Shown piece by piece: positions 8,698 to 15,770 of a stretch of 55,034 nucleotides of DNA (its first letter is position 1; every line of letters begins with the position of its first letter). A program made the translations under genes and the position numbers. Location of the stretch: positions 1-55,034 of the IMG/VR virus record IMGVR_UViG_3300022074_000051; one strand, given 5' to 3'. The stretch is from a virus. A model generated the notes under the pieces. That model worked only from the letters and a program-made list of their open reading frames with translations, was not told the origin of the DNA and did no database searches.

Positions 8698-9178
8698 TGA
8701 ATACTCCATCACGTGCTCTTATGCATTCAGCTAAAACTTCAAACTGAACGTCTGCTTGGCCGAACAAATGTTTCGGCTCGTTTAGCTTAACTATCTCGTA
8801 AAATATCTTTCCATACTTTATATAATCTCCTTCACGAACAAAGAGATTTTGATCTTCTGTCAGACGTCGTTTATGAAACATAACTTTTAGTCCTGTTTTT
8901 TTATCAAGCGCCATGTTTTCTAAAAAGCTAGTCTCGACACCTTGATATTCAATTCTTGCAAAAACTCTCACTGGTGGCAAGAAAGTCTTTTCAACTGCTT
9001 CTCCATATATTGGATGAAAATTTGTATGATCAATATCTATTGGGAAATACAATACCTGTTGCCCCACGACCCTCTCAATGATTTCGTCGTTGACTTGTTT
9101 TACCAAATTCTTTTCTTTCTCGCCCAAGAACATCGGCGGCGGCGGAGAATCTAATTTTGACCATTTGTCATCTGACAT
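8687..9178 (-). CDS. Neck protein, gp14-like
   Basis: 163 residues. NDEIIERVVGQQVLYFPI, then HPIYGEAVEKTFLP and VFARIEY, follows the pattern of T4/cyanophage gp14 (helix with an aliphatic-YY/YFP element, then IYGE and an F...V.A.IE strand). T4 gp14 has 256 residues, so this is a short version. Gp14 joins the head portal to the tail through the neck. ATG 9178 follows the gp13-like stop by four bases, and the gene end overlaps the next start. Confidence 0.7.
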   Translation of the reverse strand: MSDDKWSKLDSPPPPMFLGEKEKNLVKQVNDEIIERVVGQQVLYFPIDIDHTNFHPIYGEAVEKTFLPPVRVFARIEYQGVETSFLENMALDKKTGLKVMFHKRRLTEDQNLFVREGDYIKYGKIFYEIVKLNEPKHLFGQADVQFEVLAECIRARDGVFNAE

Positions 9179-9182
9179 TTAC

Positions 9183-10463
9183 TTATCCTACAAATATTTT
9201 AAGTGGTGTTTTACCAATCACCTTTTCTGAGTTTTCCGACATTTCAACATCCGTTGCAAGGAGTTTAGAATAAGTCATTTCTTCCAGATTCTTAGTCAAC
9301 TCTTCTCTTAGAGCTGCTTGTTCTTCTTTGGCTTGATTTAGAAGGTCACTTGCGTTTAAAGATATTTGGTCTCCGGGTATCGGTACGTTTCCTCCGAACT
9401 TGCCTCTAACTTGACCAAGAGTCTCCTTTGACAAAGCAAGGGCGAACCTTCTAATCCACTGCTTACCCATTGAATTTATACTTTCATATGGGAGGTTTTC
9501 AAACGGAATTGTGTTCATATTATTAACACCGTCTATACCAACATCCTTTTCATCAGACCAGATGTCTTTGTCTTCAATCGTGAACCTAAACCAGAATTTT
9601 TCTGGTGATACGCTGGAAGGCTCAGGGTATAATCTAAGTTTATTATCAACAATCTCATACGAGAAGTGAGAAGTCCTAGTATATAGGTGATCTTCATACG
9701 ACATAGCTTGAAGCTTGTTTTGCCAAGCTGGTATAACTTGAAACGTTGAATCGTCTGCGTATTGTCCGTAGTTGTGAAAGTCTCCTACGACATTAAGGCC
9801 ACCATAGTATCCATAGAACCTCCACATTTGTCTTGGAGTCACGTAATATACTTGTCTGATCTTGATTCTCTTATTGTTTTCTAGCTTGTTATAATAAGGA
9901 AAAGCTGCGTTATCGGCATCAAAAGCCGAGGAAGACACTATGTTTTGCAGGTCATAATCTTGAACTCCTGCAACACGGTCAAATGACGCGCTGTAAATGG
10001 GTGTTGTGCCTCCGATACCAGCTTCAGTAGCAAATGTATCAGCAATGCGATAAGATGTCTCAAATGAGAACTTAGGATATTTTAAAGCGTAATCTTGAGG
10101 CCCATCAGTAACTTCGCCTCGATGATTAAAAGAGCCGGTTTCAGAACCTAACGCCGAACCGAGAACATTTTTGGTTTGGTGAATATTAATGATGTATGAA
10201 TATTCTAAACAAGCTTCTTCATAAGCAGCAAAAACTGAACCACTCGTAAGCTCAATATCTAATACATCTCCACCCAAACGTTTAAATGTAAATGCAACCT
10301 GAGCGACTGCTCCGGTAACAAAAGAAGCAGATCCAGAATAAGCGCCGATTGGGCAAGCATCAGTGATTTCTGATAAGGCTGCTGTTGCTCCATTAAAAGA
10401 AACAGTTTTTGGTAATGTGATGGCTGATTGAGTTGATACTGGTGTTAAAGTGGGTAATGACAT
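9183..10463 (-). CDS. Neck / head-tail adaptor protein, gp13-like
   Basis: 426 residues. There is an adaptor-like helix AAYEEACLEYSYIIN near residue 95, then a long aromatic-rich domain with VQDYDLQNIV, RIKIRQVYYVTPRQMWRFYGYY, LRLYPEPS and KFWFRFTIEDKD. This order matches T4-like gp13 neck proteins, which bind the portal after packaging. T4 gp13 is 309 residues. The extra length is an N-terminal Ser/Ala/Thr-rich region and a central insertion. The C-terminus is acidic and helical. It is the first gene of the neck-sheath run, with a terminator and late-type motif directly upstream. Confidence 0.7.
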   Translation of the reverse strand: MSLPTLTPVSTQSAITLPKTVSFNGATAALSEITDACPIGAYSGSASFVTGAVAQVAFTFKRLGGDVLDIELTSGSVFAAYEEACLEYSYIINIHQTKNVLGSALGSETGSFNHRGEVTDGPQDYALKYPKFSFETSYRIADTFATEAGIGGTTPIYSASFDRVAGVQDYDLQNIVSSSAFDADNAAFPYYNKLENNKRIKIRQVYYVTPRQMWRFYGYYGGLNVVGDFHNYGQYADDSTFQVIPAWQNKLQAMSYEDHLYTRTSHFSYEIVDNKLRLYPEPSSVSPEKFWFRFTIEDKDIWSDEKDVGIDGVNNMNTIPFENLPYESINSMGKQWIRRFALALSKETLGQVRGKFGGNVPIPGDQISLNASDLLNQAKEEQAALREELTKNLEEMTYSKLLATDVEMSENSEKVIGKTPLKIFVG

Positions 10464-10483
10464 TCATTAAACCTCCGGTCTCA

Positions 10484-10492
10484 ATAAATAGT
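10484..10492 (-). promoter_or_regulatory. Putative late promoter motif (ACTATTTAT)
   Basis: The coding strand reads GAAAACTATTTATTGAGACC, starting 8 bases after a terminator hairpin and ending 21 bases before ATG 10463. The GGAGG ribosome site follows. Confidence 0.55.
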
Positions 10493-10499
10493 TTTCCTC

Positions 10500-10533
10500 A
10501 AAAGAAAAGCCCCAAGCAATAAATGCAAGGGGC
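10500..10533 (-). terminator. Intrinsic terminator
   Basis: On the coding strand GCCCC-TT-GCA-TTTAT-TGC-TT-GGGGC is followed by TTTTCTTTT. The outer 5 bp and inner 3 bp stems are separated by symmetric T-T mismatches. The terminator after gp23 has the same design. Confidence 0.8.
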
Positions 10534-10569
10534 ACAACGGAGGACTAAATACCTAAGTATATAGTTTTT

Positions 10570-10722
10570 TTATTCTTTTGAAGCTTCCGCTTTTTTCTTT
10601 GCAGCTGCCTTTTTCTTTGCAGCAGCTTCGGCTTTCTTTTTAGCCTCGGCAGCTTTAGCTTTGACCTTTTGGGCCTGGGCTTTGGCTTCTTGTTTTATTT
10701 TCATTCTTCTACGTCCGGACAT
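10570..10722 (-). CDS. Tiny Lys/Ala-rich basic protein
   Basis: A 50-residue ORF: MSGRRRMKIKQEAKAQAQ, then almost only Lys, Ala and Glu in repeats of AAKKKA type, ending AEASKE and TAA. A good AAGGAG ribosome site lies 6 bases before ATG 10722. The composition resembles the tail of histone H1 and other nucleic-acid-binding KA-rich peptides. It lies between the putative capsid accessory gene and the neck genes and is followed by a strong terminator. A virion DNA-binding role is a guess from composition. It may equally be a cytoplasmic late protein. Confidence 0.75.
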   Translation of the reverse strand: MSGRRRMKIKQEAKAQAQKVKAKAAEAKKKAEAAAKKKAAAKKKAEASKE

Positions 10723-10761
10723 TGTTTACTCCTTGTGAAATTTTACTAGACATTGTTTTTA

Positions 10762-11349
10762 TTAAAAGGTTCCAGCAACAGGATCAACAAACCCATGAAT
10801 GTAAATTAACAATTTACCGGCGGTAAATTCAGCAGAGGTATCAGCTGCACCTTGACAGATGTACAAATGTTTACCGGATAATGAGTTGTCATCAATGGGT
10901 GCTGATGTGTCTTCCCCTTTTGCTGAAAGAGCGGTCAGAATTGATGTTGCTCCACCAGCTTGAGTTCCTGCTCCACCGGACGCGGACTTTCCAGCTGTGT
11001 CATTACCAAATTCCAAATCAATGTCAGCAGGTCCACCAGTAGGCGCTTCTGTCATAATTGCGCGGACTTCAGTAATAATTCCAAAATTAGCTTCTGTTAA
11101 CTCCGCAACATTAGCTAACTGATCATCTTTTCCAACTGGTGATCTATCACCGTTGGCACCGGTTCCGGAACTAATAATACCTCCAACACCCAAATCAACT
11201 GCAATCTCAGTGATTATTTCATGTCCTTGTCGATGCTGAGTTGCATACAAAATAGCATCAGCAATTCCAGGTCCAGATCCTAAAGCAATCTTTTGACCTT
11301 TTTTCTCTAAACTAAACAGTCTTTTACGACCTAATCTTCTACTTCCCAT
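10762..11349 (-). CDS. Unrecognised structural-type protein next to gp23
   Basis: 195 residues with a strongly basic N-terminus (MGSRRLGRKRLFSLEKKGQK), then a low-complexity Gly/Ala/Thr/Asp-rich body with predicted strands and a hydrophobic C-terminus (GKLLIYIHGFVDP). I do not recognise a family. It is transcribed just after the major capsid gene but behind a terminator, its own late-type motif and a 115-base structured leader. The expression may therefore be set separately. A capsid decoration or accessory protein is a reasonable inference from the position. Confidence 0.7.
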   Translation of the reverse strand: MGSRRLGRKRLFSLEKKGQKIALGSGPGIADAILYATQHRQGHEIITEIAVDLGVGGIISSGTGANGDRSPVGKDDQLANVAELTEANFGIITEVRAIMTEAPTGGPADIDLEFGNDTAGKSASGGAGTQAGGATSILTALSAKGEDTSAPIDDNSLSGKHLYICQGAADTSAEFTAGKLLIYIHGFVDPVAGTF

Positions 11350-11382
11350 AATATTTCTCCTTATGTTATTATGGACTCGTCC

Positions 11383-11452
11383 TCTGGTTCGTTTCTACCA
11401 GCCCCATTCCGGTAGAGACAGTGAGCAGGGGCCTCGCTCAAAGGAGACCAGA
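11383..11452 (-). ncRNA. Structured leader RNA: three-way junction with kissing loops
   Basis: The coding-strand RNA folds as P1 UCUGGU (11452-11447) with ACCAGA (11388-11383), enclosing two hairpins. P2 is UGAGC (11440-11436) with GCUCA (11426-11422) and a 9-base loop. P3 is UCUACC (11416-11411) with GGUAGA (11399-11394) and an 11-base loop. Loop 2 has GGCCCC (11433-11428) and loop 3 has GGGGCU (11405-11400), which can form five G-C pairs and one G-U. The element lies between a late-type promoter motif and ATG 11349, in a 115-base leader, far longer than any other leader in the window. Pairings are read by eye. I found no match to a known riboswitch or ribozyme core. Confidence 0.5.
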
Positions 11453-11464
11453 ATTCAAGTCGTA

Positions 11465-11473
11465 ATAAATAGT
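11465..11473 (-). promoter_or_regulatory. Putative late promoter motif (ACTATTTAT)
   Basis: The coding strand reads AGAAACTATTTATTACG, immediately after the gp23 terminator and 116 bases before ATG 11349. It would produce the structured leader. Confidence 0.55.
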
Positions 11474-11480
11474 TTCTAGA

Positions 11481-11514
11481 AAAGAAAAAGCCCCAAGTCC
11501 GAAGACAAGGGGCA
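11481..11514 (-). terminator. Intrinsic terminator after major capsid gene
   Basis: On the coding strand GCCCC-TT-GTC-TTCG-GAC-TT-GGGGC is followed by TTTTTCTTTT. It has a stable UUCG tetraloop and ends about 30 bases after the gp23 stop. Confidence 0.85.
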
Positions 11515-11544
11515 TTTCGTTATTGGCTATTAGCTAATCAGAGA

Positions 11545-13353
11545 TTAGTTAGAACCTTCTTCTCCAAGAAGTCCTCGGACAAGAACGATACCGTACATGT
11601 CAGGACGAACCATCTTCTTCGCATAGCGAGTCATGACGCCCTTACGAGGTACAAAATCCTCTGTTCCGAAGATTGTTGGAGTGGTCTGTAGTGGCACATA
11701 AGGTGCATAAACATAACCAGACTCAAGGAAAGAGTTTCCTCGACGTCCAACAAGGATAGCAGCTCTTGGGAAGTAAGGATCAACGATAACGTCGAACTTA
11801 CGGCTAAGAGCACCGACCTTAACAGCTCCAATGTCACCCTTATCAGCATCAGCAGTTACGTTTGCACGGAACCCACTGGTGAATTCAAGAATGTTAGCAA
11901 CTTCAGGAGAACAAACTACAAAGTTAGCTCCACCACGAAGTGTCTTTCTGTGGATCTGAGCAGAAACATCATTGATGGTTTCAATGAGAGTCTCATACCA
12001 TTCGGAAACAGTTCCAGTGAAGTCAGGAGCAGCCGAAGATGCACCAAGTTCTTGACCAGTTTCTCTGTTAACAAAGAGTCCAGGAGAACGAGACCAGTAA
12101 TAAGTTGCAGCAGTTGCGCCGTTTACAAGGTCAGCAAGAATCTCACGGTCAATCTCAAGAGCAATTTGCTCTGAAAGGATTGAAGTCAACTCAACCTCAG
12201 CATCCAAGTTGTGGTATGCGTTAAGGTCTTGTCCCAACTCAGGAGTCCACTTAGCTTTAAGCTTTTTGGTCTGAGCTGTGATCGCTGTTGAATCAACCTT
12301 GATGTCGATTTCTGGAATGTTTGCATTCTTTTCCAATTCGAAAAGATCACCAACAACCGCACCAACAGTCGAAGAGTTGTCAATTTGATCTTTAACTGGG
12401 TATGTAAGTTTGTTCATAGCAATATCACCAGAGTCTGATGTGTTTCCAGCAGTAACAGTTCCACCTGTAAAAACGTAACGAACAGCTTTCAAAGTGGTTG
12501 CAGCATCAGCAGCAGAAGCCAAAGAGGTCAAACGACGAATTTGTGTGATTGCCGCTCCAGCAGCAACAATTCGAGCTTGCGCTTCGGTTGCATCAAAGAT
12601 GAACGCAGAAAGGTTATCAAAATCAGGATCACCCTCAGCAGCAACGTGGTCTGCCTCTTCAATATCAACTACTATAACACCCTGTGAAGAGTCAGTAATT
12701 GCTAGAAGATCTGGGTCAAATTTAATAAGCTTTTGGTTAGCTTCGCTAACTGCGCCGTCAAGGGTGAAAGCAGCTTTAACTTGATATCCGTTTGCATCTC
12801 CAGTAACTTCAGCGTTGTTACTTCCAGATGGTGAGCCATATGCATATCCGACCATACCAGAACGCCCAGGTCCTCCAAGGTCTTCTTTGCTAGAGCCAAT
12901 CAGCGAGACACCATCGATAACACCAGCACCAAGCTTGTCAGTACCATAGATGGATTGAGTTCCACCTTGTGTGTTTCCAAAGCGACTACCTGAAACACTT
13001 GATCCGCCCTCTTCGTCACCATAAGTGAAGTCAAGGAAGAAGATCAGTCCAGAAGGCAAGCTCATGGGCTGAACGCTTACAAGTTCATTTGCGATAAGTC
13101 CGGCGAATACACGACGAACGATTGGAAAAGCAACAGCAGCGAAACCTTCAACGTCACCAGCTCCCAAAGAGGAAGCCTCACGAAGAAGTTCTTTAGCTTG
13201 GTTTTCCAAGAGACGAGCCATTGAAGACTGTTGTCTTTGAGTGGTCAATCCCTCAAGTAGTCCTGTTTGAGACCACTTTTCAAGAAGAGCAGCGCCCTCC
13301 GCTTTCATATCACGGTTAACGATGCCTTCTGTCAATTTTTCAATAATAGACAT
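11545..13353 (-). CDS. 23: Major capsid protein (gp23)
   Basis: 602 residues. FPIVRRVFAGLIANELVSVQPM, then GLIFFLDFTYGDEEG, is the conserved N-domain start of T4-like gp23. Later TLRGGANFVVCSPEVANILE, FDVIVDPYFP and a C-terminal ...YAPYVPLQTTPTIFGTEDFVPRKGVMTRYAKKMVRPDMYG confirm it. T4 gp23 has 521 residues, and the additional length is an Ala/Asp-rich insertion around residues 170-320. A prohead protease site L57-R-E59/A60 lies just before the mature shell domain, like the T4 site at E65. Further candidates are LTE/G and LLE/G upstream. The scaffold gene precedes it by 25 bases and a strong terminator follows. The protein forms the head shell. Confidence 0.95.
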   Translation of the reverse strand: MSIIEKLTEGIVNRDMKAEGAALLEKWSQTGLLEGLTTQRQQSSMARLLENQAKELLREASSLGAGDVEGFAAVAFPIVRRVFAGLIANELVSVQPMSLPSGLIFFLDFTYGDEEGGSSVSGSRFGNTQGGTQSIYGTDKLGAGVIDGVSLIGSSKEDLGGPGRSGMVGYAYGSPSGSNNAEVTGDANGYQVKAAFTLDGAVSEANQKLIKFDPDLLAITDSSQGVIVVDIEEADHVAAEGDPDFDNLSAFIFDATEAQARIVAAGAAITQIRRLTSLASAADAATTLKAVRYVFTGGTVTAGNTSDSGDIAMNKLTYPVKDQIDNSSTVGAVVGDLFELEKNANIPEIDIKVDSTAITAQTKKLKAKWTPELGQDLNAYHNLDAEVELTSILSEQIALEIDREILADLVNGATAATYYWSRSPGLFVNRETGQELGASSAAPDFTGTVSEWYETLIETINDVSAQIHRKTLRGGANFVVCSPEVANILEFTSGFRANVTADADKGDIGAVKVGALSRKFDVIVDPYFPRAAILVGRRGNSFLESGYVYAPYVPLQTTPTIFGTEDFVPRKGVMTRYAKKMVRPDMYGIVLVRGLLGEEGSN

Positions 13354-13378
13354 AGTATTTTCTCCTTAAATGTATATT

Positions 13379-14437
13379 TTAGTCTATGCCAGCAAGCTTT
13401 TTCATTCTATCTGAGAAAGAATGGTTTTCGGTCAAAGTTTCTTGCTTGCGGCGTGGCAGAACGTGTGAGAGGTTAGACCTTCTGTTGACGGACTCACTCA
13501 GTGATTGTGGACCTTTCTGAGAGGTCCCCACTGTAGCTTCTTTAAGAGTCTCGTATAGAGATCTAGCTTCTTTTAAACTTTCTGCCTTAGCGATGGCTTC
13601 GACAATTTTTGACTTTTGTCGCTCATTCAAGGAGGCATCGCGTAAAACTTTGTTTGAGTATAGTAAACGTGCGTTTTGTACAAGAGCTTCTTCTAGGTTT
13701 CCTTTCATATCTGATATGGCACCATGAAGGCGGTCTTGTAACTTCTTATAATTAACAATAGAGTTTTTTAAATTTTCCATTTCACCGGAAAGTTCATCTG
13801 CTCTTTCTTTGTATTCTGTGGATTGTTGTCTTGCCAATTCAAGCTCTTTATCATATGCTATTGTTCCGTCATCGGTAACAAAGTGACCATGCTTGTCTTC
13901 GGAGGTATCAACAACCAATGCTTCTTCAAGATTCTCTTCCTCTTCGGATTCCTCCAACATAGACAAAAGTTCTTCAAGCATCTGTTCTTCATTGTTTTCT
14001 GATAGCAAATCTGCTAAAGGATCACCACCGGCAGGCTCTGCGGCTGGCTCGGCTGGTGGAGCACCTCCGACATCTTGAGCCACTTGTTGAGTGGTTTCTG
14101 GCTGATCACCACCAGATTCAGGATCTGCTTCTGCTTGATCTTTTAGATTGCCAAGATCCAAAGTAAAATCATTGATATCGAATTCAAATTCAATCTCAGC
14201 GGACACTTCTTGGTCTGGCTGCGTCATGGGATCAGAGGCGTACGGTATATCGTACTGGCCACCGTCAGCAACAGCTTCAGGAGCCTCTTGGATTACTTCT
14301 TTACCTTCTAACAAGGATTCAACAGCGGCCTTTATTTCTGGCGCGTACTTTTCAATTACGGAATGCTCCGCATTCTTAAGGGCAGCTTCTCGAAGAGCCT
14401 GTGCGTCGACGATTGCTTGGTCTAACATTGATGACAT
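13379..14437 (-). CDS. 22: Prohead core scaffold protein (gp22-like)
   Basis: 352 residues, highly acidic in the middle (runs of Glu/Asp, with a Pro/Ala-rich linker near 120-145) and helical at both ends. The opening DQAIVDAQALREAALKNAEH and KYAPEIKAAVESLLEGKE resemble T4-like gp22. It contains many sites of the gp21 protease type (L/I-x-E before A, G or S): LRE/A, LLE/G, LEE/A twice, LKE/A twice and LSE/S, as expected of a core protein that is degraded in the maturing head. It lies directly before gp23, as in T4. In T4 gp21 also adjoins this gene; here gp21 is 10 kb away. Confidence 0.85.
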   Translation of the reverse strand: MSSMLDQAIVDAQALREAALKNAEHSVIEKYAPEIKAAVESLLEGKEVIQEAPEAVADGGQYDIPYASDPMTQPDQEVSAEIEFEFDINDFTLDLGNLKDQAEADPESGGDQPETTQQVAQDVGGAPPAEPAAEPAGGDPLADLLSENNEEQMLEELLSMLEESEEEENLEEALVVDTSEDKHGHFVTDDGTIAYDKELELARQQSTEYKERADELSGEMENLKNSIVNYKKLQDRLHGAISDMKGNLEEALVQNARLLYSNKVLRDASLNERQKSKIVEAIAKAESLKEARSLYETLKEATVGTSQKGPQSLSESVNRRSNLSHVLPRRKQETLTENHSFSDRMKKLAGID

Positions 14438-14468
14438 TAATACATCTCCTAATAAACGTTTATCAACA

Positions 14469-14477
14469 ATAAATAGT
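14469..14477 (-). promoter_or_regulatory. Putative late promoter motif for gp22-gp23
   Basis: The coding strand reads GATCACTATTTATTGTTG, 32-40 bases before ATG 14437. It would drive scaffold and major capsid as one transcript ending at the terminator at 11481-11514. Confidence 0.55.
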
Positions 14478-14483
14478 GATCAT

Positions 14484-14527
14484 AAGAAGAAAAGGCAACA
14501 GCATTATTTAAGAAGGCTCCGTTGGCC
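14484..14527 (-). terminator. Possible weak terminator after fibre block
   Basis: On the coding strand GGCCAAC (14527-14521) and GCT-like inner pairing close on GTTGCC (14499-14494) with a bulge, followed by TTTTCTTCTT. The stem is imperfect. Its 5' side lies inside the end of the 14508 gene. Confidence 0.35.
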
Positions 14528-14840
14528 ACACAACATCGTCAAGAGACTGGTAGTGCTGTGTTATATCTCTGAGAGCCTGCCGGTATGTTTTCCACTCATT
14601 TGACATCGCAACACCTGTTTCTGTGGCTTTTATAACTCTCCAATCGGATTCTTTTAGTATTTTATTTCTTCTAAGTCTCAATCTCCTAAGAGGTTCTGAT
14701 GTGGATAGTTCTGCTATTTTTGCATCGATCTGCTCTTGTGTGGGATGAACTCCATCGGTAAGCCAAGTTACCTTTTCGTTTGTAACGTGGAACTGTTCAC
14801 CCGGTGCTAACTCCACTAATGCTTTTACTAAATAATTCAT
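14508..14840 (-). CDS. Tail fibre assembly chaperone (Phage_tail_APC type)
   Basis: 110 residues. The C-terminal half, LRLRRNKILKESDWRVI, then NEWKTYRQALRDI and a final VVWPTEPS, is the classic pattern of small phage tail assembly chaperones (R-D/N-K-x-L-x-x-SDW, W-x-x-YRQALRD, WP-x-x-P). These proteins help fold or trimerise adjacent tail fibres. It starts two bases after the stop of the 14843 fibre gene, which supports pairing with that fibre block. Confidence 0.85.
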   Translation of the reverse strand: MNYLVKALVELAPGEQFHVTNEKVTWLTDGVHPTQEQIDAKIAELSTSEPLRRLRLRRNKILKESDWRVIKATETGVAMSNEWKTYRQALRDITQHYQSLDDVVWPTEPS

Positions 14841-14842
14841 TT

Positions 14843-15679
14843 CTAACTCCCGTCTATTTCTAAAACTGTTATCGTTGAGGCCACTGTTGAGTGAAATCTT
14901 CCCTCTACTCCTGAATTTAAGTTATCGGTAGTTCTGTTAACATGCAAGGGATAAGCGGCATTTCTAACCTTATATATAAATGTGAACCTTAAGTCATTAG
15001 TTGTGTTAGGAGATATCATACCTGTTGCTGTATAATTCATAACCCTCTCTTCCTCTTCACCATTCCCATCAGTCTGAATTTGCGTGAATGTGATACCGGC
15101 TTCGTGAGTTCCACCAGCAGCATTATTTCCCCCAAGCGGGAATGTGTTACCAGCCCCAGCTTCGTTTACACGAATCTTCACAAGGGCGATGGCTTGTGAA
15201 TTGTCCACCATAGAGGCGTTTAGTGAAGCCATGACGATAAACTTTGAACTTGAAGCATTCGGAGTAATTAAAACCTGAAGTGGTCGGTTGGCATCATCGT
15301 TATCAGCACCGCTTAGTCCAATAACCTCAAGGACGGTTGAATTTCCACTAAAAGAGTCGGTGTAGATTGATGTAACTGCTTGAAGCACTTTTCCTCCGGA
15401 GCCACCTCCGCCACCTCCTCCGCTAACAGAAGCAAAACTTAATTGTCCATTCCCATCTGTTTGAAGAACTTGATCTGCATTGCCATCTGCGGTTGGGAAC
15501 TTGTATGCCTCGTTAAATGTTATTTCTCCGTTCGAACCGGATATCTTAAATCTAGTTGATCCATGGGTCTGTAGGTCTATCCTGTCCTCGCCAAAATCAA
15601 TCATTGTGTCTCTGTTGGTATCGTCGGCTGCTTTTATATCACCTTGGACTGTTGAGCCTTTTGAATATTTGTACGACAT
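14843..15679 (-). CDS. Tail fibre / receptor-binding-type protein
   Basis: 278 residues. An N-terminal fibre shaft-like segment (FGEDRIDLQTHGSTRFKISGSNGEITFN, then DQVLQTDGNGQLSFASV) leads to a glycine hinge (SGGGGGGGSGGK, near residue 90) and a C-terminal beta-rich domain of about 180 residues with SKFIVMASLNASM and TITVLEIDGS. The first part resembles collar/attachment repeats seen in marine phage fibres. The last could bind a receptor. The assembly chaperone follows directly. The specific ligand is unknown. Confidence 0.7.
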   Translation of the reverse strand: MSYKYSKGSTVQGDIKAADDTNRDTMIDFGEDRIDLQTHGSTRFKISGSNGEITFNEAYKFPTADGNADQVLQTDGNGQLSFASVSGGGGGGGSGGKVLQAVTSIYTDSFSGNSTVLEVIGLSGADNDDANRPLQVLITPNASSSKFIVMASLNASMVDNSQAIALVKIRVNEAGAGNTFPLGGNNAAGGTHEAGITFTQIQTDGNGEEEERVMNYTATGMISPNTTNDLRFTFIYKVRNAAYPLHVNRTTDNLNSGVEGRFHSTVASTITVLEIDGS

Positions 15680-15695
15680 AGTTTTATCTCCTGAG

Positions 15696-15704
15696 ATAAA
15701 TAGA
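15696..15704 (-). promoter_or_regulatory. Putative late promoter motif (TCTATTTAT)
   Basis: The coding strand reads AAATCTATTTATCTCAGG, 17-25 bases before ATG 15679 and directly after a terminator. One base differs from the common form. Confidence 0.45.
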
Positions 15705-15715
15705 TTTTAATAAAT

Positions 15716-15743
15716 AAAAAAGGCTGACAATAGCCAGCCTTTT
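15716..15743 (-). terminator. Intrinsic terminator (bidirectional in shape)
   Basis: On the coding strand AAAAGGCTG-GCTATTGT-CAGCCTTTTTT has a 6 bp G+C stem with A and T flanks, 28 bases after the stop of the 15771 gene. Confidence 0.75.
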
Positions 15744-15770
15744 GTAAAGAACATAGAGTTCTGCGACAAA

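Noticed and set aside
11383-11452. Hammerhead ribozyme or purine riboswitch for the junction RNA
   Set aside because: The GUC and GAAAC words are present but CUGANGA is missing and stem III does not pair. The loops and junction do not match the purine riboswitch.
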